DNA of 64,000 bases from Humisphaera borealis (GCF_015169395.1 NZ_CP063458.1:248001-312000), one strand, 5' to 3'; shown: positions 19,390 through 29,715, numbered from the stretch's first letter. Numbers and translations are program-made. The notes: generated from the letters alone by a model not told the origin.

Positions 19390-19725
19390 TTAGTTTTCTC
19401 CCGCTCGCACATTTCTAGGCATCCCCAAGGGATTTGCGAGGAACCGCCGCTGGCATCGCGCACACAGGCGGTATTCGAAGCGGCGATGCACGCTGTCCTG
19501 CAGGTCGTCGGCGGTCATGCCGGCGGCCTCCTTCGCGATCTGATCGAGCGCCTTCTCAAAATCAAAGGTGGATAGGTCGTCGCTGCTCATCGGCGGCAGT
19601 GTGGGGTCGGCGAAGACGTCAATCCGGACGACATATGAGGCGTGCACCGGCAGGGCCCGATCGCAGAGGGCACAGCGTACCTGCTGGGTCATCGAGGCAT
19701 CCGGGGCGGCAATTGATTCCGACAT
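19390..19725 (-). CDS. small four-cysteine protein, unknown function
   Basis: A 111-residue protein starting MSESIAAPDASMTQQ. Two CxxC pairs, 'VRCALCDRALP' near residue 18 and 'YRLCARCQRRFLANPLG' near residue 93, could bind one zinc and suggest a treble-clef-like or ribbon fold. The middle is helical ('FDFEKALDQIAKEAAGMTADDLQDSVHRRFE'). It resembles conserved hypothetical proteins of planctomycetes. It is divergent from metG with 69 bases between starts. No function can be named. Confidence 0.7.
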   Translation of the reverse strand: MSESIAAPDASMTQQVRCALCDRALPVHASYVVRIDVFADPTLPPMSSDDLSTFDFEKALDQIAKEAAGMTADDLQDSVHRRFEYRLCARCQRRFLANPLGMPRNVRAGEN

Positions 19726-19794
19726 CACACTCGATTCTACTCCCCGGCCGCGCCGCGGACGGCTGTTCGCGGCTATGATTTCCGCAAAACCGCC

Positions 19795-21345
19795 ATGGCA
19801 AAAACCTTCTACATCACCACGCCGATCTACTACCCCAACGGCGAACCGCACCTGGGGCATGTGTACACCACGCTCGCGACCGACACGATCGCCCGCTACC
19901 GCCGGCTGGCCGGGGACGACGTCCGTTTCCTGACCGGCACCGACGAACACGGCATCAAGATGGTGAAGACGGCGGAGGAGAAGGGCATCACCCCCGAGGC
20001 CCTGGCGACGAAGAACGCAGATGTGTTTCGCAATCTGTGGAAAGAGTTCAACGTCACAAATGACGACTTCATCCGCACCAGCGAACCACGCCACAAGGCC
20101 GGCGTGCAGGAGATCGTCCGCAAGCTGCTGGCGAGCGACGACATCTATCTCGGCGGTTACGAGGGGTGGTATGACGAGGGGCAGGAAGAGTTCATCACCG
20201 AGACCGAGGCCAAGGCGGCGGAGTACAAGTCGGTCATCAGCGGCCGTCCGCTCGTGCGCTACAAGGAGCCGAGCTACTTTTTCCGGCTGAGCAAGTGGGC
20301 ACCAAAGGTGCTCGAATACATTGAGCAGAATCCGACCTTCATTCAGCCCGACAGCCGGCGGAATGAGGTCATCTCGAAACTGAAGATCCAGTTGAAGGAA
20401 GGCTTCCAGGATTTGTCCATCAGCCGGGCCACGCTGAAGTGGGGCGTGCCGATGCCGAACGACCCGGCGCACGTGGTGTATGTCTGGATCGACGCGCTGA
20501 GCAACTACATTACCGCGCTCGGTTACGGCGGCGGCGAAGCCTCGCTCTTCGACAAATACTGGCCGGCGGACGTGCACCTGATCGGCAAGGAGATCCTCTG
20601 GTTCCATACGGTCTACTGGCCGGCGATGCTCTTTGCGCTGGGGTTGCCGGCACCGAAGCAGGTCTTCGCTCACGGCTGGTGGACGGCCGAGGGCAAGAAG
20701 ATGAGCAAGTCGCTCGGCAACTTCATCGACATCGAGAAGCTGCGCGAGGTGAACAAGTCGTACGGACTGGACGGGCTGCGTTTTTACACGCTCCGCTCTG
20801 CCCCGTTCGGCACCGATCTGGATTGGAAGGCGGCCGACCTGAATACCAGCTTCAACGAGTTGGGCAACGTCGTCGGCAACCTGCTGAATCGCGTGGTGAA
20901 CATGACGACGCGTTACCGAGAGGCGGCGATCCCTGCGATCGGCGAAACCGACGACGCCGTCGATGCCGCCGTCCGCAAGGCGACCGATGCTTTTCCGGTC
21001 GATCTCGCCAATGCATACGATGCCCTGGCACTTCAACAGGCGGCGATGATCCCCGTCGAACTGGCCCGGGCGGCGAACGTCTATATCGACACCACCGCCC
21101 CCTTTAAGCTCGCGAAAGACCCCGCAAAGGCGGCTCGCCTGGACACGGTGCTGAACCTCTCGGCGCAGGCGATCTACCGTGCGCTGGTCGGTCTTCTGCC
21201 CATCCTGCCGGAGAAGGCGAAGGAAGGCCTGTCGCAGCTCGGGGTATCGGAGGAAGGAAAGACGCTGGCGGAGCTATTCTCTACGCCACTGCCGGCGGGG
21301 CACAAGCTGGGTGAGGGAAAAGTGCTGTTCCCCAAGGTCGTTTAG
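19795..21345 (+). CDS. metG: methionine--tRNA ligase
   Basis: A class I aminoacyl-tRNA synthetase of 516 residues that charges tRNA-Met. It has the HLGH signature at 19-22, 'FLTGTDEHGIKM', 'WFHTVYWPAMLFALGLPAP' and KMSKS at 302-306. The connective domain lacks the zinc-binding cysteine knuckles (sequence 'EGWYDEGQEEFITETEAK'), and there is no C-terminal dimerisation/tRNA-binding domain, so this is the short zinc-less type. It is convergent with pstB across a strong hairpin. Confidence 0.96.
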   Translation: MAKTFYITTPIYYPNGEPHLGHVYTTLATDTIARYRRLAGDDVRFLTGTDEHGIKMVKTAEEKGITPEALATKNADVFRNLWKEFNVTNDDFIRTSEPRHKAGVQEIVRKLLASDDIYLGGYEGWYDEGQEEFITETEAKAAEYKSVISGRPLVRYKEPSYFFRLSKWAPKVLEYIEQNPTFIQPDSRRNEVISKLKIQLKEGFQDLSISRATLKWGVPMPNDPAHVVYVWIDALSNYITALGYGGGEASLFDKYWPADVHLIGKEILWFHTVYWPAMLFALGLPAPKQVFAHGWWTAEGKKMSKSLGNFIDIEKLREVNKSYGLDGLRFYTLRSAPFGTDLDWKAADLNTSFNELGNVVGNLLNRVVNMTTRYREAAIPAIGETDDAVDAAVRKATDAFPVDLANAYDALALQQAAMIPVELARAANVYIDTTAPFKLAKDPAKAARLDTVLNLSAQAIYRALVGLLPILPEKAKEGLSQLGVSEEGKTLAELFSTPLPAGHKLGEGKVLFPKVV

Positions 21346-21354
21346 AAGAGTTTG

Positions 21355-21418
21355 ACCACGAAGGAGCACGAAGGGTCACGAAGGAGAGTTGTCCATTCGT
21401 GGAAAACTCTCCTTCGTG
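21355..21418. terminator. CACGAAGG-word hairpin between convergent metG and pstB
   Basis: CACGAAGGAGAGTT (21377-21390) pairs perfectly with AACTCTCCTTCGTG (21405-21418) over a 14-base loop. The left arm belongs to a run of three CACGAAGG units about 11 bases apart starting near 21356. The position between two facing genes suggests a bidirectional terminator. It is also a member of the window-wide word-repeat family. Confidence 0.75.
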
Positions 21419-21429
21419 GACAAAAAGCA

Positions 21430-22308
21430 TCAGCCAAACCGCCCCGTCACGTAGTCTTCCGTGTCGCTCAGGATTGGCTTGGTGAAAATGCTGCTCGTCG
21501 GGCCGTATTCGACGAGCCGGCCGAGGTACATGAACGCGGTGTAGTCGCTCACCCGGGCGGCCTGCTGCATGTTGTGGGTGACAATCAGCACGGTGTAGTT
21601 GCCCCGGAGTTCGTGGATCAGGTCCTCCACCTTGCCGGTCGCGATGGGGTCCAGAGCCGAGCAGGGCTCGTCCATCAGCAGTACTTCCGGTTCGGCGGCG
21701 ATCGCGCGGGCGATGCACAGCCGCTGCTGCTGACCGCCCGAAAGACTCAGGCCGCTGGTGTGGAGGCGGTCCTTCACTTCATCCCACAGGGCCGCGCCGC
21801 GAAGACTCTTTTCGCAGACGTCCTGCAGCACGCTCTTGCGGTTTTCGCCGTCGATTCGCAGGGCATACACGACGTTCTCGAAGATGCTCATCGGGAACGG
21901 GTTGGACTTCTGGAAGACCATGCCCATGCGCTTGCGAAGTTCGATCACATCAACGTGGCGGGAGTAGATCGGGTCGCCGTTGAGCGACATCTTGCCCGTA
22001 ATCTTGACGGTGTCGATCAGGTCGTTCAGCCGGTTGACACTGCGAAGCAGAGTAGATTTGCCGCAGCCACTGGGGCCGATTAGCGCCGTGACCTTGCCGT
22101 TCGGCACCGTCATGTTGATGTCGAAGAGGGCCTTCTTCTGCCCGTAGTAAAGGCAGAAGTCCTCGATCGTGACGACCGGTTGTTCATTGGCCAGTTCGGG
22201 ATGGACCGCCGGCGGGGGCGTTTGTCCCTTGGCGATCGCCTGGGCGAACGTTAGAGGCCTCGCCTCGGGCTTGTTGCTCGCGGGCTTTGCGTCGATGGTG
22301 GTCGGCAT
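21430..22308 (-). CDS. pstB: phosphate ABC transporter ATP-binding protein PstB
   Basis: The ATPase subunit that drives phosphate import through PstCA. Of 292 residues, the first 45 are an unusual proline/alanine-rich extension before the usual PstB start at '[17 protein letters not shown]'. Walker A '[19 protein letters not shown]', Q-loop '[13 protein letters not shown]', signature '[16 protein letters not shown]', Walker B '[14 protein letters not shown]' and switch His in 'IVTHNMQQA' are intact. It is the last gene of the minus-strand pstC-pstA-pstB run, 11 bases after pstA. Confidence 0.96.
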   Translation of the reverse strand: MPTTIDAKPASNKPEARPLTFAQAIAKGQTPPPAVHPELANEQPVVTIEDFCLYYGQKKALFDINMTVPNGKVTALIGPSGCGKSTLLRSVNRLNDLIDTVKITGKMSLNGDPIYSRHVDVIELRKRMGMVFQKSNPFPMSIFENVVYALRIDGENRKSVLQDVCEKSLRGAALWDEVKDRLHTSGLSLSGGQQQRLCIARAIAAEPEVLLMDEPCSALDPIATGKVEDLIHELRGNYTVLIVTHNMQQAARVSDYTAFMYLGRLVEYGPTSSIFTKPILSDTEDYVTGRFG

Positions 22309-22319
22309 AGTTCTCTCTT

Positions 22320-24578
22320 CTAGAATGCACCGCTCGCGTGCGCCTTGCGGAGGCGCGATCGAATCAGCATGGCCGAGAAGTTCAACAGCATGACGATCGC
22401 AATCAGCAGAAACGTGGTGGTATAGACGAGCGGCCTGGCATTTTCAGAGTCGGGGCTTTGAAAACCCAGGTCGTAAATGTGGAAGCCCAGGTGCATGAAA
22501 CTGCGGTCGCTCCCAAAAAACGGGAATCGGGCTGACAGCGGCAGTTCCGGGGCGAGTTTCACTGCCCCGACGAGCATCAATGGGGCGACCTCGCCGGCAC
22601 CACGTGCAACGGCGAGGATCATACCGGTCATGATTCCTGGCAGGGCGCGGGGCAGTACGATTCGTCGAATCGTCTGCCACTTGCTCGCACCGCAAGCGTA
22701 GGAGCCCTCCCGCATCGAGCGGGGGACGGCCGACAGCGCTTCCTCGGTCGCGACGATCACCACGGGCAGCGTGAGCAGCGCCAGCGTGAGCGACGCCCAG
22801 ATCAGCGCGCTTTTGCCGACAACCGGTGTGTTCTCGGAGGCTTCGACCCAGAAGAAACCCTTGAAGAAGGGCATTCCTGATACCGCAACAAAGACGAGAA
22901 TCGCCGATGTGACCCAAAGGAGGATTCCGCCCCATCGAAGGGCTGTTGCGAACGACTGCTTCTCATCTTTGCTGTGTGTACTGGCCAGGAACGAAAGCAA
23001 CAGTGCACCGATCACCATGGCGGCGATTACCGCGACCATTGCGAACCATTGTCCCTGGGGAATCGGCTTGGCCGGGCCGGAATCGATCCACTTTCCCAGG
23101 CCGTAGCAGAAGAACGCCAGCCCGAACACACCGAATACGATGCTCGGCACGCCGGCAAGATTGTTGACCGAAATGCGGATGATCGTCACGAGCAGGCCTT
23201 GCTTGGCGTACTCGCGCAGGTAGATGGCGGCGATCACGCCGATCGGCACGACGAAGATGATCATGACGAACGTCATGAGCACGGTACCGACGATCGCCGG
23301 AAACACGCCGCCTTCGGTGTTGGCTTCGCGTGGGTCGTCGCTGAGGAACTCCCACCAGCGGCTGAAATAGCTGGCGGTCTTTTCTCCCTGGCTTTGCGCG
23401 TTGGGCTGATAGGCGCGAACGACCTGCGAGACCTGCAGAGGATTGGCCTGGCGAGCAAGTGTGTCGCCGGCGGTGACCTCCTGACCGTCCTTGACTTCGA
23501 TGACCCCGTTGGGCCAAACGGCGTGTGTCTCCACCACCTTCCCGGTGGCGTCCAGCACTTCGACAGTCGGTCGCCGGCTTCCGGAATAGAACAGGACCTG
23601 CGCCGCCCCGTCCGGCGCGACGGTCACGCCCGGCTGCACATCGATCAGCCGAACCTTGCCTGCATGGGTGGCGTTGATCGGCTTGTTCGCCGCACCACGC
23701 TGGGCCGGGATGTACTGGCCCTCGATCGTCCGGAGGTAAACGCGAACACGGCTCATGTCGTCGGTGAGCCGGTTCTTGCGCTCGACCAACTCGATTTCCT
23801 GTTTGTCCAGCGATGCAAGTTCAGGTGCGAGCCTCTCCCTCTCCCTGGCGACTGCTTCAGATTCCTTGCCGTTTCTAAGGCCAACCTCAACCAGTTTCAG
23901 ACGGATTTCGTTCTTACGGCGGCTGACGTCGCCCAGCGAGTCTTTGGTGATGTGGAGCAGCTCTTCGGTCGCCGCGAGCATGGGCTGGAACTGGCGTTGA
24001 AACTCGGCCCACGCAGCAGCGCCGGTGAAAAGCTTGTCGTTCACCACAACGGCATCAATGTAGCCGTAGGCGTTGCCCCACTCCCGGCGTTCGAAAAGAA
24101 CGGCGTCAGTGGGGTACGAAATCTCCTGGATCTGGTCGTCATTGACCCAGATGAATCGTTCCCCGGTCAGATCAACGTTACCCACACGGTAGAGCGTGCG
24201 GCCGAGCGATACGTCGGGTGCGGCGCCTTCTGGGCGGAAGCGTTCGGTGCGGAACGGCTCGCCGAGGATCGACCGCACCTTGGCATCGGGCATGCGGTAT
24301 TTGACAAGGGCCAGCGGCGAAGGCCAGAACGTGGTGAACCCCTGGTAGGTGATAAAGCCCAGCAGCCCCACGATCATGATGATCGCCACGGCGACTGTGC
24401 CGCCGGTCAACCAGACCATCGGCTCGCCGCGTGCCGTCAGGCTGATCGGCCGCCTTTTGCGGACCAGCACCGGCTTGACCTGGGCGCGTTCCGGGCCGGT
24501 GGCGAGCCTCACCGACTGTCCGGCCTGTGGGCCGGCCTGGGTGGCTGGGTCGGGGATGATTGAGTCTCCATCTGGCAT
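22320..24578 (-). CDS. pstA: phosphate ABC transporter permease PstA, long form
   Basis: A membrane permease of 752 residues, against about 280-300 for E. coli PstA. An N-terminal helix (about 55-78) is followed by roughly 300 extra residues. These include a predicted coiled coil ('[21 protein letters not shown]', then '[21 protein letters not shown]') and a beta-rich part with '[22 protein letters not shown]'. The C-terminal 340 residues are the standard permease with '[19 protein letters not shown]'-like and '[32 protein letters not shown]' (EAA loop). It pairs with the similarly enlarged PstC; both long forms occur in planctomycetes. Confidence 0.93.
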   Translation of the reverse strand: MPDGDSIIPDPATQAGPQAGQSVRLATGPERAQVKPVLVRKRRPISLTARGEPMVWLTGGTVAVAIIMIVGLLGFITYQGFTTFWPSPLALVKYRMPDAKVRSILGEPFRTERFRPEGAAPDVSLGRTLYRVGNVDLTGERFIWVNDDQIQEISYPTDAVLFERREWGNAYGYIDAVVVNDKLFTGAAAWAEFQRQFQPMLAATEELLHITKDSLGDVSRRKNEIRLKLVEVGLRNGKESEAVARERERLAPELASLDKQEIELVERKNRLTDDMSRVRVYLRTIEGQYIPAQRGAANKPINATHAGKVRLIDVQPGVTVAPDGAAQVLFYSGSRRPTVEVLDATGKVVETHAVWPNGVIEVKDGQEVTAGDTLARQANPLQVSQVVRAYQPNAQSQGEKTASYFSRWWEFLSDDPREANTEGGVFPAIVGTVLMTFVMIIFVVPIGVIAAIYLREYAKQGLLVTIIRISVNNLAGVPSIVFGVFGLAFFCYGLGKWIDSGPAKPIPQGQWFAMVAVIAAMVIGALLLSFLASTHSKDEKQSFATALRWGGILLWVTSAILVFVAVSGMPFFKGFFWVEASENTPVVGKSALIWASLTLALLTLPVVIVATEEALSAVPRSMREGSYACGASKWQTIRRIVLPRALPGIMTGMILAVARGAGEVAPLMLVGAVKLAPELPLSARFPFFGSDRSFMHLGFHIYDLGFQSPDSENARPLVYTTTFLLIAIVMLLNFSAMLIRSRLRKAHASGAF

Positions 24579-24612
24579 AGGCGGCAGAACTCCGACGGTT
24601 CATTGGCGGCGT

Positions 24613-27336
24613 TTAAAGCTGGTAGGCCCGCTTGCGGAAGCGCATTCGAACGATTTCTGCGGTCGTGTTGACGGCAAACGTAATCACAAACAACACCAGC
24701 GCCGACAGGAACAGGATTCGGTAGTGGGACGTATCCCGCGCGGCCTCGGGTAGCTCGGTCGCGACGTTCGCCGCCAGCGCGCTGAAACCGTTAAACATGT
24801 TCAGGTCGATCAGCGACACGCGACCCGACATCATCAGCATCACCATGGTCTCGCCGGCGGCACGCCCGAAACCGATCATGCAGGCCGAGAAAATGCCGCT
24901 CGTCGCGACGGGGAGGACCACCCGGATCGCGGTCTGCCAAGGGGTCGCGCCGGCACCCAGCGAGGCACTGCGGAGCGATCCCGGCACACTCGTCAATGCG
25001 TCTTCGGACACGGTGTAAATCAGGGGAATGATTGCGAATCCCATGAACAGCCCGACCAGCAGGCTGTTCCGTTGGACGTACGTTCCGACGACGCTGCCGA
25101 CGCCGCCGAACTCCTTACGGAGATCGAATCCCGCCGAGGAGAGCAGTCTTCCAAGAGCCCAGGCGATCAGGATCGCGACCACAGCGATGGCAAGGAATCG
25201 AAGGACGTCAGTCGCCCCTTGCACGCTGCGGGAACGATGGGCGACGCTCGCGACCACCATTCGCCGAATGTTCGTGTTGTAGATGAAGACCAGTGCCATT
25301 CCGATCATGGGAGACAGCAGAATGACCCAGCCCGGGGTCGCGTCGCCGACGCGGCTCGCAAGCCACCCGCGGATGTCGCCGTAGAACATCAGCCGCTCGA
25401 GTTGCGGCCCGAGCAGATAGGTGACGACACCAATTGCGATGGTCGCGACGAGCATCAGGGAGAAACGCACGATCGCTGGCACCCGGATCGCGAACGCCGG
25501 CGGTAGCGTCTGCCAGATCAGGCCGAACAGCGCCAGACCGACGGGAATCGCGACGAGCATGGCCAGCAGGGCGGTGATCCAGCTCTCGACCAGGGGAGCA
25601 AACACGAGCGCACCGATGAATCCGAGCACCACCGATGGCAGCGACGCCATCAGTTCGATGGTCGGTTTGACGACCGCACGCACCCTGGGCTGCATGAACT
25701 CGCTGGTGTAAATCGCCGCCATGATGGCGATGGGCACGGCGATGAGCATGGCGTAGAAGGTCGCCTTGATCGTGCCGAAGATCAGCGGCCAGAGGCTGAA
25801 CTTCAGTTCGGCGTCGTCGGTGCCGGCGGAACTCTGGTAGACGAACCCCGGTTTGGCGTAGCCCTCGTAATGGATCGGCGAAAACAAAGCCGACATCGAC
25901 GCGTCCGCATGGGGATTGTCCAGGTTCACGAGCGTGAGCCGGTAGTCGTCGTCGATCGCCGCGATCGCCTGATTGTTGGGGCTGAAGGCCAGTGCCTGAA
26001 TACGTCTGGCCCCCTGCGTGGTGAACGAGCCCTGGGTGGTGTTGCTCGTCATATGCCGGAGGACGACCTGGCCGCTCTTGTCGGCGGTAAGAAACTGCCG
26101 GTCCCGGCTGCTGGTGGCGACGGCGGTGACGGGCTGACCCTGTTCGGCCAAATCGTGGGCGAGCACCATGTGCACTTCGTCCCTGGTGGTGGGCTGCTGT
26201 CCCTTGGGGAAGGGGGCCGGGAACCATCCGGTGACGTCGCCGCGGTCGTCGGTGACAATCAGGGTGGTGTTCCCCAGCAGCATGCTCGCTGTCGCCAGGC
26301 TCCGCCCCGAGCTGGGCAGCAGGTCAAGTTCCTCGGCGACGTACGCCTTTTCAGGCACGTCAGTGTTGAAACGCAGGGTTGCGCCGTCGGCGTAAATGAG
26401 ATACACCATGCGGCCGTTCAAGCCGACCAGCAGCGTTTGCGGCTTCTTCGCCTGGTAGGGCGGGGGGATCGGCAGCTCGTAGCTCTCTGCCGTCTTCACT
26501 TTCTTGACCAGGCCCTTCTTCACCACCGACGAATAGAACAGTTTTCCGTCCTCCCGCAGCGCAACAACGACTTCAAGCCGGTCGCTGAAAGAGTAGTCCA
26601 GCAAGCGGATCGGAGATGGCGTGTCGCCGATTTTGAGCGGGGGACTGAGATCGGCCCGGACGCGGAAAACGCGCGCCAGCCCCTCCGGCGTCAGGCTCGC
26701 GACACCGCCGTCGTAAGCGATCGTCTGACCCGCCTGCAGTCCCTTCAGGGGTTCGGGGCGCTCGGGCACAAACTGCAGATCGGTCTCAATGCGGCCGGCA
26801 CGAACGGTGCCGTCGGCGCACCCGACCGCCACGTTTCGGCGGTCGACGGCGACGACGGTGGTCGGCGTATCTGACAGGGTGTCGCTCTTGACGAGCTCCC
26901 CGCCGGCGGTGCGGTAAACGTTGAGGTGTCCGCCGGCGTCGACCGTCCAGACATAGGTCAGATATTCGTCCAACGCCATCCCGCTGATGGCGGCGCCGCT
27001 GCCCGCCGTTGGCCGGGCCAGCTGAACGGACAGAATGGGGTTGATCTTCGGGGAGTCGAACAGTGGAACGACGACCGCCGCTAGCGCAAAGACGATCGCC
27101 GCGAAAGCGAACACGACACTCACGCCGCCGACCGAAATGACATACTTCGCGACGGCGTCGACGACCTTGACGGACCGGCGGGTCTTTCTGCGGGCAACGC
27201 CGGTGAAGGTCGCGGCCGGTCCGGCGGCCGTGCCGCCCTTGAGAGTGTCGTTGCCTTGAGCCAAGGTATTTCCGGTTGAACGAAGATCAGGACCGGCGAA
27301 TCGTGATCTATTGCGGTCGAGCCGGCAAGGCGGCAA
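24613..27336 (-). CDS. pstC: phosphate ABC transporter permease PstC with large propeller-like insert
   Basis: A 907-residue permease (E. coli PstC is about 320). After a first membrane helix near 80-105 there is a region of about 400 residues with repeated beta-blade-like segments ('LDEYLTYVWTVDAGGHLNVYR', 'AVDRRNVAVGCADGTVRAGRI', 'LAFSPNNQAIAAIDDDYRLTLVN') that looks like a WD40/propeller placed outside the membrane. The C-terminal half has the transmembrane domain with 'ELMASLPSVVLGFIGALVFAPLVE' and the EAA loop 'SLRSASLGAGATPWQTAIRVVLPVATSGI'. The insert may sense or buffer phosphate, which is inference. The stop is 34 bases before the pstA start. Confidence 0.92.
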   Translation of the reverse strand: MPPCRLDRNRSRFAGPDLRSTGNTLAQGNDTLKGGTAAGPAATFTGVARRKTRRSVKVVDAVAKYVISVGGVSVVFAFAAIVFALAAVVVPLFDSPKINPILSVQLARPTAGSGAAISGMALDEYLTYVWTVDAGGHLNVYRTAGGELVKSDTLSDTPTTVVAVDRRNVAVGCADGTVRAGRIETDLQFVPERPEPLKGLQAGQTIAYDGGVASLTPEGLARVFRVRADLSPPLKIGDTPSPIRLLDYSFSDRLEVVVALREDGKLFYSSVVKKGLVKKVKTAESYELPIPPPYQAKKPQTLLVGLNGRMVYLIYADGATLRFNTDVPEKAYVAEELDLLPSSGRSLATASMLLGNTTLIVTDDRGDVTGWFPAPFPKGQQPTTRDEVHMVLAHDLAEQGQPVTAVATSSRDRQFLTADKSGQVVLRHMTSNTTQGSFTTQGARRIQALAFSPNNQAIAAIDDDYRLTLVNLDNPHADASMSALFSPIHYEGYAKPGFVYQSSAGTDDAELKFSLWPLIFGTIKATFYAMLIAVPIAIMAAIYTSEFMQPRVRAVVKPTIELMASLPSVVLGFIGALVFAPLVESWITALLAMLVAIPVGLALFGLIWQTLPPAFAIRVPAIVRFSLMLVATIAIGVVTYLLGPQLERLMFYGDIRGWLASRVGDATPGWVILLSPMIGMALVFIYNTNIRRMVVASVAHRSRSVQGATDVLRFLAIAVVAILIAWALGRLLSSAGFDLRKEFGGVGSVVGTYVQRNSLLVGLFMGFAIIPLIYTVSEDALTSVPGSLRSASLGAGATPWQTAIRVVLPVATSGIFSACMIGFGRAAGETMVMLMMSGRVSLIDLNMFNGFSALAANVATELPEAARDTSHYRILFLSALVLFVITFAVNTTAEIVRMRFRKRAYQL

Positions 27337-27440
27337 TCACAACACTTGCCCGGACGCTCTCACACAGCGAGCCGTTCTGCCTGCGACCACGTCATCCGTA
27401 CGAAGGCAAAGGCGACCGTTGGCAGGTCGTGCGTTCCGGG

Positions 27441-27475
27441 AAAAAAGACGGTGGCGGGATTTCACCACCACCGTC
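27441..27475 (-). terminator. intrinsic terminator after pstS
   Basis: Read on the minus strand, GACGGTGG (27475-27468) pairs with CCACCGTC (27454-27447) and is followed directly by six T (27446-27441). It lies between pstS and pstC and would partly stop transcription, giving more PstS than membrane subunits. Confidence 0.85.
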
Positions 27476-27520
27476 CTGGTTTGGCCGGCTGTCGGGTATC
27501 GCCTGGCGATACGCGTCGAC

Positions 27521-28480
27521 TTACTTGATGTGCAATGCCGCCATGTCTTCCTTCAGGATTTCCGGGGTGATCGGGAAGAATCCGTCCTTGACGACGATCT
27601 GCTGGCCCTGCTGGCTGAAGATCATCTTGGCGAATTCCTTGACGATCGGGCTCGGGCCTTCGCCGGGCTTGGCGTTGACGTAAACGTAGAGGAAGCGGGC
27701 CAGCGGATAGTCGCCGCTGTAGGCGTTGGCGGCGTTGGCGTCGAACGCCTTGGCGCCATCCTTGGCCGAGAGCGGAACGGCCCGGACGTCAGCCGTCGCG
27801 TAGCCGATACCCGAGTAGCCCATGGCGAACTTGTCGCTGGCGATGCCCTGCACCACCGAAGACGAGCCGGCCTGTTCCTTGACCGACGGCTTGTAGTCCT
27901 TCTTGCCCATCGCGACTTCCTTGAAGAAGCCGTAGGTGCCCGAAGCGGAGTTACGGCCGTAAAGGCTGATGGGCTTGTCGGCCCATTCGCCGGCCAGGCC
28001 GACGTCGCCCCACTTCATGTCCTTGCCTTCTACCGAGAAGATCTTGCGGACCTGGTCGAGCGACAGTTCCTTGATCGGGTTGTCCTTGTGGACGAAGACG
28101 GCGAGCGAGTCGACGGCGGTGCGGACCGGGGTCGGGGCGTAGCCGTACTTGGCCTTGAACTGGTCAACTTCCGACGACTTCATCTCGCGGCTCATCGGCC
28201 CGAGCTGGGCGGTGCCTTCGATCAGCGCCGGCGGGGCGGTGCTGGAGCCTTTGCCTTCGATCTCGATGCCGACGCTGGGATAGGCCTTCTTGAAGCCTTC
28301 GGCCCAGAGGGTCATCAGGTTGTTGAGGGTGTCGGAGCCGACGCTTTTGATGTTGCCCGATACGCCGCTGGCCGGCTTGTAGTCGGGGATCGAGGGGTCG
28401 ACTTTCACTTGTGCCAAGGCGAGGGAACCGGTCGAAACGACCGCCATCGCCACCAAACCACGAATCATTTTCGCGATCAT
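27521..28480 (-). CDS. pstS: phosphate-binding periplasmic protein PstS
   Basis: The high-affinity phosphate binding protein of the Pst importer. The start at 28480 gives a signal peptide (MIAKMIRGLVAMAVVSTGSL ending in 'ALAQ') and has GGAG in the leader at suitable distance; an upstream in-frame start at 28543 adds an unlikely arginine-rich lead. Binding-fold motifs are 'IKSVGSDTLNNLMTLWAEGF', 'GKGSSTAPPALIEGTAQLGPMSREM', 'YGRNSASGTYGFFKEVAMGK' and 'MGYSGIGYATADVRAVPL'. At 319 residues it is normal. It is first of pstSCAB and is preceded by a lipoprotein gene 208 bases upstream. Confidence 0.95.
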   Translation of the reverse strand: MIAKMIRGLVAMAVVSTGSLALAQVKVDPSIPDYKPASGVSGNIKSVGSDTLNNLMTLWAEGFKKAYPSVGIEIEGKGSSTAPPALIEGTAQLGPMSREMKSSEVDQFKAKYGYAPTPVRTAVDSLAVFVHKDNPIKELSLDQVRKIFSVEGKDMKWGDVGLAGEWADKPISLYGRNSASGTYGFFKEVAMGKKDYKPSVKEQAGSSSVVQGIASDKFAMGYSGIGYATADVRAVPLSAKDGAKAFDANAANAYSGDYPLARFLYVYVNAKPGEGPSPIVKEFAKMIFSQQGQQIVVKDGFFPITPEILKEDMAALHIK

Positions 28481-28688
28481 AAGTAATCTCCGCTTGGGAA
28501 TTTCGGTATGGCGGATCGACGACCGATCTCGCCGGACCACCACTGACCGAGTCGTTCGGACGCAGCCAGGGAGTCGGTACGTTCAGGTCTGCTGGAAAGT
28601 GTTGCTCGAGGCCGGCATGCCGCCGGGGCTTCCCGAGACATCCGCAAGGTAGACCCCGATACAGGGGCCGATCGCCGTTGACGGCAAA

Positions 28689-29069
28689 TCAGTTCATCTT
28701 GTACTTGGCCTTGAATGCTTCGATCAGCTTCTTTTCGACGCCGCCACCTTCGCTGGCTTCGAAAACGACCGTTTCACCCTTGGGTCCGTAACCGATCTTG
28801 GTGACGGACATGGCCGGATGCTTGCCCTTGGCACCACCGGCGGCCGTTTCGTCGCTCGCCATGACATAAATCCGCCCGTCGTGGGTGACTTCATGGTACG
28901 TCGCTTTGGCGACGGCAGCGGCTTCCTTGGCCTTCTTGTCGTCAGCGGGCTTGGGGGCTTCGACCTTTTTCTCGATCTCGGGGGCGGTCGTCTTGTCGTT
29001 GCTCGAGTTGCAACCCGCGACAGACAACACCGCGACCACCGAACCCGCCATGAGGCTCTTGAAACGCAT
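28689..29069 (-). CDS. small lipoprotein upstream of pstS
   Basis: A 126-residue exported lipoprotein. The start at 29069 is set by AAGGAG nine bases upstream and the signal 'MRFKSLMAGSVVAVLSVAGC' with lipobox VAGC. After a charged linker ('EIEKKVEAPKPADDKKAKEAA') comes a short domain 'HEVTHDGRIYVMASDETAAGG...MSVTKIGYGPKGETVVFEA' ending 'LIEAFKAKYKMN'. Position suggests it belongs to the phosphate regulon. I do not recognise the family. Confidence 0.75.
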   Translation of the reverse strand: MRFKSLMAGSVVAVLSVAGCNSSNDKTTAPEIEKKVEAPKPADDKKAKEAAAVAKATYHEVTHDGRIYVMASDETAAGGAKGKHPAMSVTKIGYGPKGETVVFEASEGGGVEKKLIEAFKAKYKMN

Positions 29070-29244
29070 CGTTAACTCCTTCCAGTTTTCGCCCGTCAAA
29101 CCTCTGCGCATGCAGGGGTCTTGACCTTCGGGCGCCTGCCGGGCCGAAAGGTAGTCGCGAAGTATTTGCAAATTGTTAACGTCCTATCAGTGAATCGCGA
29201 ATGACGAAGCAAATGGCAAGGTTAGGCAACCGCGGAGAATGCCT

Positions 29245-29715
29245 TTAGCGTGGGGCGCGATCGGAAGCGTGATCGGAAGTGTGGGTTTCAGGGGCGTCGG
29301 TGGCTGTACTCTCCACATTCAGACCGCCTGCCAGAGCCAGCTCGACCACCGAAAGCAGCTGGTCGGGATCAATCGGCTTGAACAGAAGCGGCGGCAAAGC
29401 ATGGGAGGTTAGTCGGGAGATGCCCGTTTGAATGCGTTCGGGAGGCATGCCGGAAAGCAGAATGACGGGCAACGCTTTTCGATGCTCCTGCAAATACTCC
29501 AGGACGCCAAAGCCGTCGACTCTTGGCATGTTCAGGTCCAGCAGGACCAGGTCCACGCGTCGCTCTCGCAGAATCTGGAGTGCCGAGCGACCGTCATCCG
29601 CCTGGTGGACTTGGTAGGCTCTGGAATCAAGCCACCGTGCCAGTGCCAGTCGCTCCTGTCGCGAATCGTCGCACAGCAGAATGGCCGGTGATGGGTATTC
29701 GGAACGATCTGTCAT
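29245..29715 (-). CDS. single-domain response regulator
   Basis: A CheY-like receiver of 156 residues without an output domain. Acidic residues 16-17 ('LLCDDSRQERLAL'), phospho-acceptor Asp60 ('LVLLDLNMPRVDGFG'), Thr/Ser switch in 'VILLSGMP' and Lys in 'PLLFKPIDPDQL' are all present. A disordered acidic tail ('ATDAPETHTSDHASDRAPR') ends the protein. No kinase is adjacent. It is divergent from the SAM-riboswitch operon. Confidence 0.9.
   Translation of the reverse strand: MTDRSEYPSPAILLCDDSRQERLALARWLDSRAYQVHQADDGRSALQILRERRVDLVLLDLNMPRVDGFGVLEYLQEHRKALPVILLSGMPPERIQTGISRLTSHALPPLLFKPIDPDQLLSVVELALAGGLNVESTATDAPETHTSDHASDRAPR

Noticed and set aside
19726-21036. Long antisense frame over metG joined to the small Cys4 gene
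   Set aside because: Only the last 111 codons look like a real protein; the remainder is a mirror of metG codon bias in GC-rich DNA.
22974-24563. 529-codon open frame antisense to pstA
   Set aside because: It has His/Asp/Arg-rich low-information sequence typical of a shadow frame, while pstA on the other strand has clear motifs.
29070-29244. PhoB box before the lipoprotein and pstS genes
   Set aside because: GCCATTTGC/GTCATTCGC-like half-sites occur on the minus strand, but their 12-base spacing does not fit the 11-base Pho box.
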